Below are positions 30,053 to 40,745 of a DNA stretch of 64,000 bases, in pieces. Source of the stretch: Eutreptiella sp. 'Long Island Sound 2002' (lineage: Eukaryota > Euglenozoa > Euglenophyceae > Eutreptiales > Eutreptiaceae); contig OZ038389.1 in NCBI GenBank assembly GCA_964036045.1, forward strand, positions 42,531,119 to 42,595,118. Reading direction: 5' to 3'. The stretch's first letter is position 1; every line of letters starts with the position of its first letter. The notes under the pieces were generated by a model. It was not told where the DNA came from. It ran no database searches and saw only the letters and a list, made by a program, of their open reading frames with translations. The position numbers were made by a program, and so were the translations under genes.

Positions 30053-31480
30053 ATGTACAGCCCATGCACCCCATGCAAAGGTAGAGGTTCGGGCATCATC
30101 ATGCAATTTGAGTGATTGAAATCTGAAACAATGGCTGGGAGAAAAAGGGCTGATAGTCGACCTAACTTTGAGGGGTGAGATCTCCACCCATTGGTGTCCA
30201 TTTGACCCAAAATCAAGTTCTATGCAAAGCTAGGATAAAAAGGGCTGAGAGTCAACCTAACTTTGAGGGGTGAGATCTCCACCGCTATGTGTCCACATGA
30301 CCCAAAATCAAGTTCTATACAAAGCTGCGGGTTGGGGCATCATCACGCAACTCATCTTGTACTTCCTTTGCAGTACTCCTAAAGCACAATGTTTCACCAC
30401 GAGTTCATTGTGAACAACTATAATGTATGGGTCAGGAGAAATGTCTCCAAGTTGGAGGCCTTCGCAAGCATATGTCCAGTTCTTGCATATCAATTTCTGG
30501 TGTCGGCCTATCGAGGAGCTACCCCCTTGGAGTGCAAGGAGCTGGACAAGCTGCCTCGCCCTCCTTTTGCAACGGCCAAGGTTGTGCGTCGCCCAATGGG
30601 GCCTTTACATGACACTCACGCCATTCTAGTTCCCCACAGTTCCCATGCTCGTGCACTCCACCTCCGGCACGAGCATGTTGTGTCAGCAGCAGTCCTACAA
30701 ACCCCGGACCGCCTTCAACTAGGGGTAGGTTGGTCTATGGTGGCTCTGAGCACGAGGAAGACCTACATCTTCCTTCAGTGGACTACTCCCTCACCAACAA
30801 CAAGCTTTTGCCACAATTGTTTCAAATTTCAACAATTCAAATTGCATGATGATGCCCCAACCCCTAGGTTTGCATTGTTTCACACTTGTGCCATATACTT
30901 CTCCAAAAAACGGGTCTAGTGGCTGCACAAGGTCGGCAGGCACCCCCACCACAGCAAGTCACCTTAACCCTGAGCCTGTATGTTGATGGTTACCATGGGC
31001 CTGTATGCCTGTATGCCGATGGTTACCAACCCTGCAACCGCCCCGATATCAACACCAAGATAAGTCTAATTTATTTTGAGGGACTATGGTTCCCTCTTGC
31101 CGGCTCTTTGCGTCGTTGCACACATATGATAACATGGTTGGAGTTGCTAAAAGCAGTGGATGCAGAATGGGTGCCTAAGCGAACAAAGGCCCTGCATGCC
31201 TTGCCGTCATGTATGTTTCAGCAACGCATGAGATACTTTGGTGTCAAATACACCACTGCACTTAGGGTATAGTTTGGTTGCATCACTGCACACCACCACC
31301 TTTTGTGGGGGGAATGTAAGCAGAAAGGGCGTGTGGCCCGTCCATGGCTCAACAAGGACGGGGACCTTTGCATAGTACTTGATTCTGGGTCAAACGGACA
31401 CATAGGGGTGAAGATCTCACCCCTCAAAGTTTGGTGGACTATCCGCCCTTTTTCTCTCTCCAGAGCAAAGCAAAGCAAAG
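30053..31480. mobile_element. inverted-repeat element, possibly non-autonomous
   Basis: Two inverted pairs nest around a central region. 30060-30130 matches the complement of 30818-30900 (AAATTGCATGATGATGCCC in both). The unit GAGGGGTGAGATCTCCACC...TGACCCAAAATCAAGTTCTA, tandem at about 30167-30230 and 30266-30325, recurs inverted at about 31380-31440. A plus-strand frame at 30389-30919 (starting MFHHEFIVNNYNVWVRRNVS) lies between and has no motif I recognise. The block abuts the right inverted repeat of the 23.5-30 kb unit. Confidence 0.5.
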
Positions 31481-31923
31481 CAAAGCAAAGGAAAAAGGAA
31501 ACATGTGCTTACAAATTCTGACCGTAATCATCAGTCATGGTGCCATCCAGAGCCCACTCTGCTTGGTTCACTTATTAGGATCACAATCTATGCAGGGCTT
31601 GAGGAACCCCCCCAAGAAGGTCGAAGGGGCTCATCCACGATTTGGGCTTCCTACTGCGGCCCACAACTCAGTCCATCACCGTCCGGGTGGAGGTTACCAG
31701 CCAGACTGGGACTTGGCCCTTCACACCCTTGGCACTCCACCCCTAATACGGGGCGGATGCACTCTGGCTGCGCTTCCGCTTCCTACTGCGAGTAGGGGGG
31801 GGCAGGTTGTTGCGGCTGATGGGGCCTATGGGGCTAGGGGACAAGTTCTCACAGTCAAAACCAGACACTTCATTGTGCACAGCCACTTGGTGGCACAACA
31901 CAAGGGGCAGCATGCCCACGGGC
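31481..31923. other. no gene recognised
   Basis: A short AAAGC microsatellite (about 31467-31490) followed by unassigned sequence leading into the 114-bp satellite. Plus-strand open frames here are continuous with the satellite and not convincing. Confidence 0.45.
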
Positions 31924-32450
31924 GAAAATGCTACGCCACCCCTGCATTCTCGGGGGTCCCCAACGCCAAGCGTGGGGAGAAAAGGCAATCAGAATTGACT
32001 GCCTCACCCCTGCCTTCTCGGGGGGCCAAAAGAGGGCGGAAATGCTGTATCACCCCTGCATTCTCGGGGCTCCCCAAAGCCGAGCACGCGGAGGAAAAGG
32101 AAATCATAAGTGGCTACCCCACCCCTGCCTTCTCAGGGGCCCAAAAGAGGGCGGAAATGTTGTATCACCCCTGCATTCTCGGGGGTCCCCAATGCCAAGC
32201 GTGGGGAGAAAAGGAAATCGTAAGTGGCTGCCTCACCCCTGCCTTCTCAGGGGCCCAAAAGAGGGCGAAAATGCTACGCCACCCCCACATTCTCGGGGGT
32301 CCCCAATGCCAAGCGCGGGGAGGAAGAGGAAATAGAATGGGCTGCCTCACCCCTGCCTTCTTGGGGGCGCAAAAAAGGGCAAAAATGCTCCATCACCCCT
32401 ACATTCTTGGGGGTTCCCAAAAAGGGACAAAAAAGGGCCACGTCGGGCTG
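31924..32450 (+). repeat. 114-115-bp tandem satellite, about 4.6 copies
   Basis: Successive AATG(C/T)T start points at 31928, 32042, 32157, 32271 and 32385 give a 114-115 bp period. Each unit holds two related halves: TCACCCCTGCATTCTCGGGG and TCACCCCTGCCTTCTCAGGG. The same words occur at 41660-41730 and, more distantly, in the 85-bp satellite at 57-61 kb. Confidence 0.9.
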
Positions 32451-33240
32451 GTGAAAAACACCCCTCAGGGAGGTTCTTAAGGGCGGTCCTTAACAAAAAA
32501 ACATCTCGTATGTTAGGAACCGCCCTGCTTGCAACACTCCGTGTCCTTACACAACCTTGTACTTGATGTCATACTTTTTTGACACCTTGGCAGTTTGCAT
32601 GCTAGAAAGGCAGCAAAATTGCAAACAACATTCCTTTACTTCATGCTTCCAAGATTGTGACCAAAGTTTCTTCCGGCGCCCCCAAGGAGGTAGGCCGGAA
32701 GGTCCCCGGGATATCGCTACCAATATTGGTTGTGTTTTTGGGGCCGCTTTCCGAACCAAAACTTCCGAGTGTTTTTCCATGTGTCCGACGGCACCCATTT
32801 CACAGACCCGGTACCAATCCCACCATACCATATCGCGCGCCCATCACTAGGTATATCCAAAAATTGACCCCGATGAGGAGAGGATATTGCTTTGTATTCA
32901 TATGTTCTATGCTCTACACATGTGCCACATGTGCATGCAATAGTGGCCCAGTGGAGACAATCTTGTTCAAATGTACCACATGTTGGTCAGGAAGAAACGG
33001 ATGTTGTCCATCATTATCAGTTGCTCCCTTTCTCAACGAGAGGTCAAGTCAAAAAAAAATCTAGAGTTGGAGCTAGAGGAGTAGGTCATTGCAGGGCCCT
33101 CATCTCCGTGGTCACAAGAGGTCAAAAGAGCCAGTGCTTCTTCACTATCATCATCATTGCTTTCCTGTGCCTCCTAGTTCATGCCAATCTTGTGCCGCTT
33201 CCCTTTGTCTTTGCATGGTGCCAAGGCGTCCTCTCGGCCC
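32451..33240. repeat. second copy of the 23-kb dispersed repeat; no gene
   Basis: The segment 32597-32790 shares AAAATTGCAAACAACAT, ATCGCTACCAATATTGGTTG and CCGAACCAAAACTTCCGAGT with 23003-23320. The rest has no supported gene. Confidence 0.55.
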
Positions 33241-33249
33241 AGCACACCC

Positions 33250-35530
33250 AACCAAAATCTGGCCACTAGTTCGTGGTCACTTCCAAACGGGAATGAAGCC
33301 GAACGGACACAAAAATGGAGAAAATATGGGGCCTACGGGACAAGAGCGCTCCACACACAAACCGTACATGTGGGCCTCCCACGTTCGCGGAGGCGTCCCC
33401 ACATGACCTTACTGCTGCTGGTGCTGTTGGGACGCAGACTGTGCCCTCCCTTCCTCCTGCCGCATGCTGATTCCAGCCCGTGGGCCAAGTCGCCCCTTGG
33501 GGACGTCCTTCCCATGGGGACGGCATCCGATGCCCCGCCTCTGGAGTTGACGATGCGTGCTACAGACTCCATCCCCAATACCATGGCAATGCTGGCTGCA
33601 GCCCCACCGGTCGGCCCGCCTCATGCGGACCTCGACGGTATCGGTCACGGTCCCAACCACGGTCTTGGTCAAAAAGATAATCCCGGACTCGGGCTCGGTC
33701 CCGGTCGTACTCGCAATGACAATCTCATGCTCCCTCCCGGATCCTTCCGGGCTGTGCTGCCGTCCCCTGGCATCTCTCCTCAGAATCCTAGAATGGCCTG
33801 TGCACAAGGATCGGAAACACGAACGAGAGCGCTTCGCTCTCTTGGGAGACCGGCTGCAATCCCGAGATCGATGCCTCCCTTCTTCCACACGGGGGGCAAT
33901 ATTGATGGTCCGCTCACACAGCCTTCCACATTCTCATATGTACCACTCACGACTAACACGGGTCGCCTCACATAGCTCTTGCAAACGAGCTCGCTTCCCA
34001 CACTTGCCACAAAGCTCCTTCCAAGCCTCGTACTTCACCACCTTGCACTGGAACCACGGGTGGGTCGCACACCCACAGCATTGGAGCCTCCGACCATAGC
34101 CCTTGCCTTTGCCACCTCGGTCCCCTTCTCCCGCTCCTCTGGCTCCGTTGTTGCTGGTCTTCGGTTTACCGGGCGTCGCGTCGTCATCGGTGGGTTCTTC
34201 TGACTCCACTCGCACCGAGCGTCCACCCACTTGGATCCCCTTGCGTAGGGTGTCCGCCACCTTATAGGAGCACCGTAGGGAGAGCCTCCCCCAGGCCTTT
34301 TTGTCGGTTGGGTCGACGCCTGCTCCGAAGCTGGCTTCTAAGGTTGCGTTGAGCGCTGCCACGCGTGTGTGTTTGCCGAGGACTAGGAAGACCTCCTCGG
34401 GTAAATGTGCGTCCTTCTTCTTGCCCACCTCCGCTCGTTGCTCCTTCTCCTCTCAACGGACATCTCGTTCGTTCTCTGCCTTGTCCGCGTCGCGAATCGC
34501 ATCTCGCAAGCGGTACACAACTCCAATTGGTAAGACGTCGTCCATTGCCATTCCCACTAGGTGTCGTGTCCACCCGTACCCCAAAGCCGCCACCGCTAGA
34601 AGATCGCCCGGAGCCTCCTGGTCACATTCCGAGGCCTTGTGAACTCCCGTGCGCGCCAACCCCCCTCAATTCACGCACGGGCGGACGATTTGGTCCGCCA
34701 CCCTTGCAACGGCGGCTTTGACCCCGGAGCCACAGCCACCGGGGGGCGCCGATGAGGATCACGCTTGCTTGGCGTTTGTCTGCTCGTCCAAGCGGATCTG
34801 CCGGCACGCCTCTCTTGACCGATGTGAACAGCTGCCTGGCCACATCCAAGTCCTTCTCCGATTCCTCGTAGTTGGGCGCCAATTGGAAATTTGTACGTTC
34901 CCACCTTAGGGCTGGGTCACAGATCGACTTCTTGCCCAGGTGCAAGGCTTCTGCTCACGCCACGTGGATAGCCACCACCAGCATGCCCTTGTGGGCCTCT
35001 ACACTCATACCCCCCGTAGGGGGGAAGGTCTTCTGTCCCTTGAGGACCGGCTCTATGTCCGCCCGGGAGGCCGTTTTCAACTTCTTCTTGAATGCTTCCG
35101 ACTAGCACTGCCTGCACCTGGAGTTGTCCTCCGTCACGTGGGCGATCAGCTCCTCCCTCGATCTTCTCCACATGTCCCGCGTCAAATTGTCGAGCCCTGG
35201 AAGTTTTTGCAACGTGGTGAATTGGTCCTCGCGGATGTCCTTGCACACCCACGCCGACCAGACGACTTGATCTTGGAGCACAAACAATGTTGGAACTCTA
35301 GACGCCACAGCACTAGCCACGAGAGTGACGTCCGCTAGGGCACCGAAGTCGTGCCATTGAGTCCTGTGGGCACCCACGTCAAGTCACCCACCGCCACGTC
35401 CCTGGGCACGATGTCATACACGTTGTCCACCCTGATGACGTCGGTGGTGGCAACATGCTTCCACTTACGGTCCGCTAGTAGGCTATTTAGGTCGACCCTA
35501 TGATTGGCCTCCTTGGCACTAAGGAAGGCC
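33250..35530 (-). pseudogene. gag-like zinc-finger gene, broken
   Basis: Minus-strand pieces in several frames: EANHRVDLNSLLADRKWKHV near 35500, LFVLQDQVVWSAWVCKDIRE (35102-35377), NFQLAPNYEESEKDLDVARQ (34622-34945), then the clearest open part 33934-34428. That last piece has FLVLGKHTRVAALNATLEAS, a basic Gly/Lys linker (GGKGKGYGRR) and a Cys/His-rich end, CCGCATHPWFQCK then CGKCGKRARLQELC. Downstream is an Arg/Ser-rich tail. The layout, an N-terminal capsid-like part then a CxxC finger, resembles a retroelement gag, but no polymerase follows and I cannot name a family. Several frame changes suggest decay or unseen introns. Confidence 0.35.
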
Positions 35531-35531
35531 C

Positions 35532-35537
35532 GTGTAA
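35532..35537 (+). repeat. left target-site duplication of hAT element
   Basis: GTGTAA lies immediately outside the left TIR and is repeated immediately outside the right TIR (38125-38130). hAT elements usually duplicate 8 bp; only 6 match here, so two outer positions may have mutated. Confidence 0.6.
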
Positions 35538-38124
35538 CAAGGACATGTACAAATTACGATTCTCGTAATTACGAAAATTACGATAAAAATTACGAAAATT
35601 ATTACGGAAAATTACGACAAATTTCGGTGAAATTTCGATGGCGCTCTCCCGGGTTTACACAACCAAAAAAGTTGTCGCGGCTCCCAGCCTCACCATTTTG
35701 GTGATGCTACCCCATGTGCCGTCCAATGGGGCCCCGCCTTTTTTTTTATTTTTGGTTTTTTTGCTTTTTTTATTTTTTTGATGATTTTCTCGGCACGGTT
35801 CGTCGTCAACGGTCGTCGATGGAATGTCGGCGGTGGTGAACATTTGCATATGGTGCTGCCCAGGGTTGTTTAAGGCGGGTCCCTGGGCAGCAATGGCGAG
35901 GCCTAGAAGCGCTTCTCCACGTCCCCATTTACGTACAACATCACTGCACATCGTCGTAGTTCAGGACCAGTTGCACCACGGTTCGGATCGTCCAATAAAC
36001 CCGCCAAACTAAATGATCTCTCCACATCCGCACTTGTTGCCGGCATAGTCAATAGAGCCACAGCCAACTCACCAAGGGGACCAGCGTGTTGCTCCCAAAA
36101 GTCTATTGGGTCTTCAACAGTTTTGGCCTGATGCACAATAGGTGAATTGTGGTGATTGTGGTCCTCAAATGCATCCTTTTCATATGGGAGTTGTCAACAA
36201 TTCAGCACTTGACAGATTCCTTCAAACTGGAGGCATACCTTCGTTGGATCCATGCGGACATATTGTTCCCACTCATCTTGCATTTCATCGGGTAGATGGA
36301 AGAGCTCCTTGATGTGCAGCCAGTCCGTATTCACCATCGTCAATAGTTTCGGATCCAATACCTCCAATCTTTGGAAAGCCTTCAAAGTGGTGGCATGCTT
36401 CACAGTTTGCACATCCATCTCTTTAACAATGAGACGCACAGCCTCCTTCAGTGCTTGCAGCTCCGATGCAGGCATGCCTTTCAACGCCTCAAGCACACGA
36501 GGGGACCATTGTGGTGTATCAGAAAACTGCTTCATGCTGCGGGCGAGTTGCGCCCACTTTAGTGCGGCTGTCGCAGCCACCGGTTTCATTCGCGATTGCA
36601 AAGTGTTGATGACAGCGGCAAACTCTTGTAGATGGTTAGCAGCAAAGGCCATGCGCACAATTAGCTCTTGCTTGTGGGACTGCATCAGCTCAAGCATACC
36701 CTTTGTTTGGATGCTCTTCTCCCTCTCTTTGGGTAACAGCCGGCCCCATTCCGATTCAACGAACTCGGACCACACCTGCGCAACAGAAATTCAGGTCTCT
36801 GGCATGACATTTCAGTGACCCACAGTACCCCGTGCCTTCAGAAAAGCGTACCAGCGTCGGCGGCGGGCAGCATGTAGCTTTGCATTGACGAATGACCGTG
36901 CAGACGTATAGAAGTTCGAGACCATCTGAAAGCCTGCAGCGCCCAGCATAGCCTTGGCACAATTGTTCAACGTATGTGCCAAACAAATCACTTGGATGGC
37001 AGCAAGGAAAACAGGCAGTGCTGCAGTGATTGCGGCCTTCACCACGGAAGCTCCATCGGTGATAAAGAAGCCGATATCCTGCGGGGAGATACCCAAACGT
37101 CCAAGAGTGTCAACCAGCACAGAGACGAGCTCACTGTGTTCCACACCTAAATTGGGTCCTTTGCACTCGAGTGTGGCCGTCTCGATGACAAAACACTCAC
37201 GACCAACACCGAGAATAACGTCGACAATGGCGTTGCCAAAATCGTCCGTCCGCTCGTCAAACGATAGCCACGCGTGGGGGACATACTTCAACCGTGGACG
37301 GTGCAGGCGACGCCGGATTGCAGCCAAATGAGTATCGTACAAAGGCTGCAAGTTTGCCTTCTTCCGCAAATTTGACGCCTCACGGATGCACCCTTCCACC
37401 GTGGTGTACGTCCTCAAAACCCCACGGAAAGATGGGTGATCAATCTTCTCGAGCGGGATACCCGCGCCAAGAAGAGCAGCTATCACATCCTCATTGATTG
37501 CATCAATGATCACCGTCCGATCGCTCGTTGAGGCAAAAGTATGTACCGGCTCCTCGATTGTAGCATCCGATGAAGGTGGTGTTCCCTCGGCTGCCCCAAA
37601 ATCAGGTTTGGATGGCGAGTTTGACTTCCGTTGGTGTTTCCCAGATTTTATATGTGTGTTGGGATGAGAGTGTTGCACGGGTACTTCACAATGTATGCAC
37701 CACATTGTATCACCACGTGCTTCCATCACACCAGGGTACTGTGCGGCCCTCTGGGAAGCACTCATGCAACAATAGTGGGCTTTGTCATCCAATTTCCGCT
37801 TCTTGGTGTTCTTCTTGTTTGCTGATTTGCCCATCGGGAACAAAGAAAGACAACAAACACGGGAAAATGACTGTGACAACACAAGCAATGTGGATGCAAC
37901 ATATGGTGGTGTTGGTCCTTTTCCTACCCTTTCTTGTGCAATTGATACCACAGGCTAGCTTTCCTTTTATATCCACGTATACAAATGGCAAATAAGGGGC
38001 AAACTACCCTTTTGTGCGTAAAGAATTCCACCCAAAATATGGCAAAAATTGCAAAAATTACGGAAAAATTACGAAAATTACGAAAATTACGAAATATTAC
38101 GATCGTAATATGTACTCGTCCCTG
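35538..38124 (-). mobile_element. complete hAT DNA transposon, 2,587 bp
   Basis: The left end begins CAAGGACATGTACAAATTAC. The right end, read on the minus strand, begins CAGGGACGAGTACATATTAC. These are imperfect inverted repeats with the CA(A/G)GG start common in hAT elements. Directly inside each end is a short array of AATTACGAAAATTACG words (35552-35625 and 38051-38107). GTGTAA flanks both ends. The interior holds one spliced minus-strand hAT transposase gene with BED-like finger, DDE-type residues and C-terminal dimerisation domain. All parts of an autonomous hAT element are present. It inserted next to or within the broken gag-like gene, whose frame appears to resume beyond it. Confidence 0.85.
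35903..37834 (-). CDS. hAT family transposase, three exons
   Basis: Exons 37834-36824, 36775-36209 and 36127-35903. Introns of 48 nt (36776-36823) and 81 nt (36128-36208) are both phase 0, giving 600 residues. I chose Met at 37834 (MGKSANKKNTKKRKLDDK, a basic start) over the upstream Met at 37951. Domains: BED-type finger CIHCEVPVQHSHPNTHIKSG near 46-65; catalytic core with LSFDERTDD near 190, FFITDGASVV near 258 and CLAHTLNN; an alpha-helical insertion in exon 2; and the hAT dimerisation domain in exon 3 (DPIDFWEQ, LLTMPATSADVERSFSLAG), which supplies the catalytic Glu. The enzyme binds the TIRs and performs cut-and-paste transposition. No stop interrupts it, so it may be functional. It ends in TAG. 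Confidence 0.85.
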
Positions 38125-39249
38125 GTGTAATCTGCAGTTGCCGGGCTGCAATGGTGTGGTGTCTGAAAAGGCATACATAGTCTCCCTATGCCCCTACCAC
38201 GCCACCCATTCCTCGGTCGCTTGTTTTCTCGCGTGCCGTTCCTTGCCTTTCTGCTGTCGTGTTTCGGCCTGCCCGTGTACCCTATGCCCCGGCAATACCC
38301 ATTATCTCCCCGCAACATCCCTCTCATTTGGATTCACACCATTTGGTCAATCTCATCGCACCCCAGCGCCGCACGTCCCGGCACGCCCAGGTACATCTTG
38401 TCACGTCGTCACTTCTCTACACTCCTTTGCACTTCTCTATATGTCTTGCCATCTTGTTGTACCATCACCTTTCGGCCCCATCACTAGGACGCGCCCCGGC
38501 AGCTTCACTTCCTCGGTTGGGAAGTGGCGTGGGGACCCTCCAAGCCCCATGCTTCACCACTGCCGCTCAGCCCTAGCTCAGAGGCCGTAGCATGAGCCCA
38601 CTTCGCTGCCGCCACACCTGCAATAGGGATGGTACACCGATACCTGCATGTGCGGAACCCGTAGGAAGTCAACGGTCTCGCCGGGACCTGCCGTCAACCG
38701 CCACCGTTCGCCCTATCTTCCCTCCCCTCTCTGACCACCGCCGGCGACAGCACCCCCGGCTTGGCTTGGCGGCCCAGACACAAGGCCTGCGCACAGAGCG
38801 CCACCGTGAATGCCGCAGTGGCGGCGTTCCCTAGTCACGCCGCCTAGCCTGTCGCTTCTCCCATCGGTGGCTCCCTGCCGGTTCCGCCCAGGCCGCTACT
38901 AGCGGACCCCTGCACCGTAGGAGCGCCACAACCCAGCACTTCGCCATGGTGTGGCGCCGCATACATGTGTAGCCGGAATTAACCGGGGGCCCACAGCTTT
39001 ACCTTGCCCTGAAATATTTGTCTCCACAACAACAGTCATTCATCTCCACAACAACAAGGAGAGGCCCTGAGCTTTGGCTATCCATGCAGCGAAAAACATA
39101 TTGTGCCCAATATATGTTTGGGTCCATCCCTGCACAAGAGTCAATATGCACGGAAAAAATCGCAAAAAAAAGCATTTTTCTACCTTTTTGTGGCCACGCA
39201 AAAAATTGATTTTCTTGATTTAAAATCCAAATACCCAAAACAAATATTA
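38125..39249. other. no clear gene; possible continuation of the gag-like gene
   Basis: Immediately beyond the hAT element the minus strand is Arg-rich (NGTRENKRPRNGWRGRGIGR). It could be the 5' part of the gag-like gene displaced by the insertion. The rest to 39249 has no supported exon. Confidence 0.3.
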
Positions 39250-39930
39250 CAGTCATCACGGTGGGCAACCAAGCAAATGGGTAAACAAGCAAACCGGCAA
39301 ACAAGTAAAAAGTCCAACACAAATAATTGGGCATACCGTCAACCTATCAAATAGGCCAAAAGCCAGAGTCAAAAAGGCAAAGAGTCAAGCATTCAAACAG
39401 GCAAGCCGGCAAACAATCACATGTGAATGTCCAAGGTGTTAGGCAAACGGGCAAACTGGCAAACAAGCAAATAGTAAAAGAGTCAAACAATCACAAAGCC
39501 AAACTTCCAAACAATCAAAACGCGAAAGCAATATATCACAATCCACCAAGCCGAATAGGCAAACAATCAAACACTTAAAGAAGTCAATGGGTCAAATCAT
39601 CCAATAGCTAAGCAACTAGCAGTTAAGCAAATGGTCATGGAACAAGTAACAAATGGTCACAGAGTCAAACAAGGCAAACATGCAAACAATCAAATAGTCA
39701 AATAATCAAATATTCAAACAACTAAGCAGTCAAAATAGCAAACAGGCGAAGGGTAAAACACACAAGTGGGCAGGCAATGGTGGCTTGTGATTGTTTGCCC
39801 ATTTGCCTGTTTACCTCGCTACCAATTTGCTTGTTTGCGTGGGACACTGTGTATGTGCGCTTGTGCCTATTTGCTTGCTTGCCTGTTTCATTGTTTGTCT
39901 ATTTGCCAATTTGAATACCTCCTTGCTCGT
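39250..39930. repeat. second strand-switching CAAACAGTC/TTTGCC array
   Basis: From about 39250 to 39765 the plus strand is CAAAC/GTCAAACA words; from about 39780 to 39930 it becomes TTTGCCTGTTT words. The order is reversed relative to the array at 14.75-15.7 kb. The right part overlaps the last exon of the zinc-ribbon gene. Confidence 0.75.
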
Positions 39931-40714
39931 TGGCAGGTTGCCTTTCTGCATTTTTTAAAGTTTTTGCGAGCCCATCGACGTATTCCATTAGCAACCAGTC
40001 CTGCCCCTCATGATATGGTCCCTGAAATGAAGCAAGGTGCAAAATAGGGCATGATAAATGCAAGGGAGGGGCAACAAGTGATAGGGCGGAAACCAACACC
40101 CCCAAATCACCAACCCCAAGCCCCAAATCACAGAAGAAAACTTGATTCTTCTGGGCCACCTGAAATTGGAGTCAGGTAAAACATGCAAAATGTGCGGCTG
40201 AACTATTTTTTTTTTGCACATTGCACAGGGGCGTGACCAGTGGTGGGAGGCTTTTTGTTTGGTGGTGGTGCGCGGGGGGGGGGGGGGATAGAGCCCTCTG
40301 GCTAGACTCCCCCCCCAAAAGGCTCACTTGACTGACAGGAGCCCCCAAAACCGACCGGTGGACTTCCATGGTTCCAATGGTGGTGGTATTTGTGTTTAAG
40401 GACACAAGGCCTCTTTGTCACCGTGGAGCTGAATATTTCAGGGCTGGCCAAAGCCCTTGACCTCGGCGTGCTGTTGTGGTGATGAATATTTGAACAGTAC
40501 CAAAGCCCTAGGCCGCGCTTCTGTCGTTGTGGTGATGAATGATAAAGGGGATGCTGGCCGTTCTTGTTTGCTTTGGCTAGCCTTTAAAAATACTTGTTTA
40601 TCTGTTTGCCCATTTGACTGTTTGTGGCACATGTTACAGGAATAATGATGATATGTGTGGCGAGCCAAGCCCTTAGTGTGGCAAGCAGGGCTTCTTTAGA
40701 ATAGTTAAATACCA

Positions 40715-40745
<31 letters not shown>

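Noticed and set aside
31431-32480. 349-codon plus-strand ORF
   Set aside because: It is mostly the 114-bp satellite, with repeated peptide blocks and no start or splice support.
33480-33720. Plus-strand SR-type (RSRSQPRSW) domain
   Set aside because: Stops interrupt it within 30 codons, and the opposite strand belongs to the gag-like gene.
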